Assembly (NCBI GenBank): GCA_903877095.1
Contig: CAIRCP010000033.1
Coordinates: forward strand, 1 to 36,589
Direction: 5' to 3'
From: an uncultured Actinomycetes bacterium
GTDB lineage: Bacteria > Actinomycetota > Actinomycetes > Mycobacteriales > Mycobacteriaceae
DNA length: 36,589 nt
The position numbers and the translations under genes are program-made. Below are positions 34,584 to 36,589 of the stretch, one piece after another. The notes under the pieces are model-generated. The model was not told the DNA's origin. It was given only the letters and a program-made list of their open reading frames with translations, and did not search any database. The stretch's first letter is position 1. Each line of letters begins with the position of its first letter.

Positions 34584-34909
34584 GGTTTGTCCGGAGCGAC
34601 ATACCGTTGGGCCATCTCCCGGTGCTGGGCGTCGGTCGCCGCGGCGATGCTGCTCACCGCGCCGGAGACCGTGACGTAGCGCAGTGACGGTTCGGTCCGT
34701 TCGACCATCAGCGTGAAACGCCCGGCCGCCTCGATCAACCGGTGCTTGCGGGACCCGAGGCCGGTCAGTATCCAGGGTGATCCGCCCGGCGCGTACTGGA
34801 ACCACATCGGCACGCTCAGCGGCCCCCGGTCGGCGCCGGCGCTGACCGACAGTGCGGCCACCCGCGGTTCAGCGAGAAACTGTTCACGTTCCGGTTGCGG
34901 CAGGCCCAT
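34584..34909 (-). pseudogene. Pyridoxamine-phosphate-oxidase-like (PPOX) gene, 3'-truncated
   Basis: From ATG 34909 the reading begins MGLPQPEREQFLAEPRVAAL and continues with PLSVPMWFQYAPGGSPWILT, SRKHRLIEAAGRFTLMVE and EPSLRYVTVSGAVSS, a typical split-beta-barrel flavin/F420 PPOX fold. About 109 residues are present; homologues are about 140-150. Similarity stops after MAQRYVAPDKP at about 34584, exactly where the transposase remnant begins. The run-on frame ends at 34505. The cofactor (FMN or F420) is not readable. It is likely non-functional. Confidence 0.65.
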
Positions 34910-35187
34910 CCGACCACCGTAGTTGGAACGGTGGTCACGGCAAACGGTCGGTCGAACCCCGCTACGCAAGGTCGCGGCGGGCGACTCCCCGTCGAGGATG
35001 TAAAACTCCTGAGGCGGCGCTTCGGCGTCGGGAATGACTGCGCCACAACATCTTTATCGCCCCCACCGCACCACCCCAGGGGAACCCGAACCAGAGCCCG
35101 ACATTGCCCGGGGACACTCGTCAAGGTGGCTCGGGGCTCACGTGCGACGGCTAGGCTCACGATCCTCAGCGAGCAAGGAGAACGAAC
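34910..35187. other. Intergenic stretch upstream of the TIGR03085-type gene
   Basis: No coding sequence is supported in these 278 bases on either strand. Only a good ribosome-binding site AGCAAGGAGAACG before 35188 is recognisable, so the promoter of that gene must lie here. Confidence 0.6.
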
Positions 35188-35808
35188 ATGTCGGCTGCGC
35201 AGCGGGAACGGGCCGCTCTCGTCGCGACCATGCGCAGTGTCGGCCCCGACGCGCCGACGCTGTGCGAAGGCTGGACCACCCGCGACCTGGCCGCCCATCT
35301 GGTGGTTCGCGAACGCCGACTCGACGCCGCACCCGGCATCCTGGTACCCCGACTGGCCGCCTACACCGCCAAGGTGCAAAACCAGGTAGCCCAATCGACA
35401 GACTGGCCCGAGTTGCTCGACAAGATCGCCTCCGGGCCGCCGACGCTGTCACCGTTCAAACTGCTCGACCCGCTGGTGAACCTGAATGAAATGTTCATCC
35501 ACCACGAAGATGTCCGCCGCGCACAACCCGGCTGGGAGCCAAGAGCTCTCGACCCAAACACCGCCAAAGCTCTGGGCCGTTCGCTGGGTGTGATGGCGCG
35601 GACAACGATGGCCAAGCTGCCGGCCAGCGTGGCGCTGCGCACCCCGGACGGCAAAACGCTAGCGACGGTGGGTTCAGGACCGGCGGTCACCGTGACAGGG
35701 CCGCCCGAGGAACTGCTGCTGTTCTCCGTCGGCCGCACAGCACGAGTGGACTTCAACGGCCCCGACGACGCCATCAATGCGGTGAAGGCCGCCCGCCGGG
35801 GGTTATGA
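35188..35808 (+). CDS. TIGR03085-type protein (mycothiol-dependent/DinB-like fold, 206 residues)
   Basis: The protein matches the TIGR03085 group of actinobacterial proteins related to mycothiol-dependent maleylpyruvate isomerase. The signs are an N-terminal helical bundle with PTLCEGWTTRDLAAHLVVRE (H-x-x-x-R/E metal-type residues) and a later FIHHEDVRRAQPGW that carries two further histidines for a metal site. The C-terminal half (DGKTLATVGSGPAVTVTGPP, ELLLFSVGR) is a sterol-carrier-like domain. Start ATG 35188 has a strong GGAGAACG Shine-Dalgarno. The family likely binds a divalent metal and may act in thiol chemistry; the exact reaction is unknown. It has no obvious operon partner. Confidence 0.75.
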   Translation: MSAAQRERAALVATMRSVGPDAPTLCEGWTTRDLAAHLVVRERRLDAAPGILVPRLAAYTAKVQNQVAQSTDWPELLDKIASGPPTLSPFKLLDPLVNLNEMFIHHEDVRRAQPGWEPRALDPNTAKALGRSLGVMARTTMAKLPASVALRTPDGKTLATVGSGPAVTVTGPPEELLLFSVGRTARVDFNGPDDAINAVKAARRGL

Positions 35809-35907
35809 ATGCCGACGCCGTGTGCCTGGTTTGGCGTTAAAGTCGCAGGGCTCAGGATGGACGGTGTTCGGCGAAGTCGGTGCGTTTGGACTGCTAGCGT
35901 CAGCTTC

Positions 35908-36231
35908 ATGCGTTACGCGCTCTTTCTGGCCGCGACGATCACCACGGCATTCGCCGTAGCACCTGTCGCCGCCGCCGACGCCGACGCCCAAAACGACCAG
36001 TTCCTCGCATCCCTGGCGGCTCAAGGAATTACCGGCGACCCCGGCCAATTGATCGCTGAAGGCCACACCGCGTGCGATCACTTCGGCACCCCCCAGCAGA
36101 CCCGCGATGCGGTCTTCTTGATGGGACAGGGACTCTCCCACCACCAGGTTGGCACGCTCATCAGCGCCGGATTGCTGTTTTTCTGTCCCGACAAACTCGT
36201 ACCCCCATCCGATGCACCCCCACCCGGCTGA
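35908..36231 (+). CDS. DUF732-type secreted protein (107 residues)
   Basis: The ATG at 35908 gives the signal peptide MRYALFLAATITTAFAVAPV, cut near AAADADA. The mature domain has NDQFLASLAAQGI, then GHTACDHFGTPQQTRDAVF and LISAGLLFFCPD, the usual DUF732 pattern with two conserved cysteines that form a disulfide. The C-terminus is Pro-rich. The upstream in-frame ATG at 35809 would add a long non-homologous tail and is rejected. Function of DUF732 is unknown. Confidence 0.75.
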   Translation: MRYALFLAATITTAFAVAPVAAADADAQNDQFLASLAAQGITGDPGQLIAEGHTACDHFGTPQQTRDAVFLMGQGLSHHQVGTLISAGLLFFCPDKLVPPSDAPPPG

Positions 36232-36443
36232 TGCCAGTAGGTCACCGGGCCGAGGATGACCCCGTGGAGTTCCGCGACGGATCAAGGTCTACATCCAAGG
36301 CCATCGGGCACAGTCGGCAGGGACTTGACCCCATGTATTGGACACGCTCAATCCCAGGACGTCTTTGGGTTCGTGGTGCCCGCCTGCTTGACCCACGGAC
36401 GGGCCGTCGAAGCGCCGGATCGGCATTCCGCGAAAAACCGCCC
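36232..36443. other. Non-coding stretch before the right-hand IS element
   Basis: No supported gene is visible. At 36329-36348 the sequence TTGACCCCATGTATTGGACA resembles the ends of IS3-family elements, and GGGACTTGACCCC just upstream is partly DosR-like, but neither is convincing on its own. Confidence 0.35.
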
Positions 36444-36589
36444 TAGGGGTCTGCTGAACAATCCGGTAGTGCACCAGTCGCTGTGTTGATCCGGTTTTTG
36501 GTGCTTGACCTGCGATAATGTTGTCGTGCAGGGTAATTCGGATTCGCAGGGCGATCTGTGGGATGTCTCATCGGTGGCCGGGCATCTCC
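36444..36589 (+). mobile_element. Left end of an IS1182-like insertion sequence (partial)
   Basis: From about 36446 the sequence GGGGTCTGCTGAACAATCCG resembles the terminus of IS1182-type elements and is preceded by CTAG. The transposase start follows at 36526. A GATAAT at 36514-36519 could be its -10. The exact left boundary is uncertain because the other end is outside the window. Confidence 0.45.
36526..36589 (+). CDS. IS1182-like transposase, first 21 residues (cut by window edge)
   Basis: The GTG at 36526 opens VQGNSDSQGDLWDVSSVAGH, which matches the usual N-terminus of actinobacterial IS1182-family transposases (a Q-G-x-S-D then a V-A-G-H-L stretch). Only 21 codons are in the window, so the catalytic part cannot be examined. 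A GATAAT at 36514-36519 is very near the start, suggesting a short or absent leader. Confidence 0.55.
   Translation, partial: MQGNSDSQGDLWDVSSVAGHL

Noticed and set aside
36318..36332. GGGACTTGACCCC as a DosR box
   Set aside because: Only one half fits the consensus, no dormancy gene is downstream, and the adjoining sequence looks like an IS3-type end.

Overview
The window looks like a chromosomal segment of a high-GC, probably fast-growing mycobacterium (Mycolicibacterium type). Pointers are a complete DosR/DosS dormancy two-component system with its usual partner genes, an Acg-type protein, an OtsB1-like trehalose fusion enzyme, Mce-associated membrane proteins, MspA-family porins, a PGRS-type glycine-rich secreted protein and DUF732. 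The species cannot be fixed from the sequence alone. No tRNA, rRNA or CRISPR array was seen.

Layout. (1) 1-1438 is a damaged border: the end of an IS5-like element sits inside a nucleotidyltransferase-like gene that also carries a TCGG-repeat frameshift, followed by a relic of a short-chain dehydrogenase. (2) 1439-13919 is a dormancy (DosR) island: a DosR box, then a phosphoribosyltransferase/erythromycin-esterase fusion, pfkB, a universal stress protein, dosR and dosS in one tight operon. After it come a double-domain universal stress protein and a divergent 1342-residue three-enzyme trehalose protein, then an acg-like gene with tandem DosR-like boxes. (3) 13942-18775 holds three Mce-associated-like membrane proteins away from any mce operon, two small secreted proteins and an acetoacetyl-CoA synthetase. 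(4) 18800-22159 is a compact three-gene operon of surface proteins: a solute-binding/VWA lipoprotein, a small membrane protein and a membrane-anchored solute-binding protein, with no permease. (5) 22248-29469 is a secretome stretch: SDR enzyme, small secreted proteins, a PGRS-repeat protein without a PE domain, and two MspA-like porins followed by two proline-rich secreted proteins. The PGRS gene and the first porin each have an 18-bp GTTCACC-N4-GTTCACC direct repeat upstream, which looks like a Pho box. (6) 29517-34078 has a phospholipase D-like protein overlapping a split chromate transporter pair, then a large membrane protein joining a kinase-like domain to a YbhN-type flippase domain. (7) 34092-36589 is a second damaged border: an SDR gene and a flavin-reductase-like (PPOX) gene are both cut off by a transposase remnant, followed by a TIGR03085-type gene, a DUF732 gene and the start of an IS1182-like transposase.

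How the parts fit. The DosR island would respond to low oxygen, NO or CO through the haem GAF sensor DosS and then DosR. It contains its own carbon-handling enzymes (PfkB, trehalose recycling) and stress proteins. The porin/PGRS section is the best candidate for phosphate-controlled outer-membrane remodelling. The VWA/solute-binding operon is the least explained module and the best candidate for an undescribed system.
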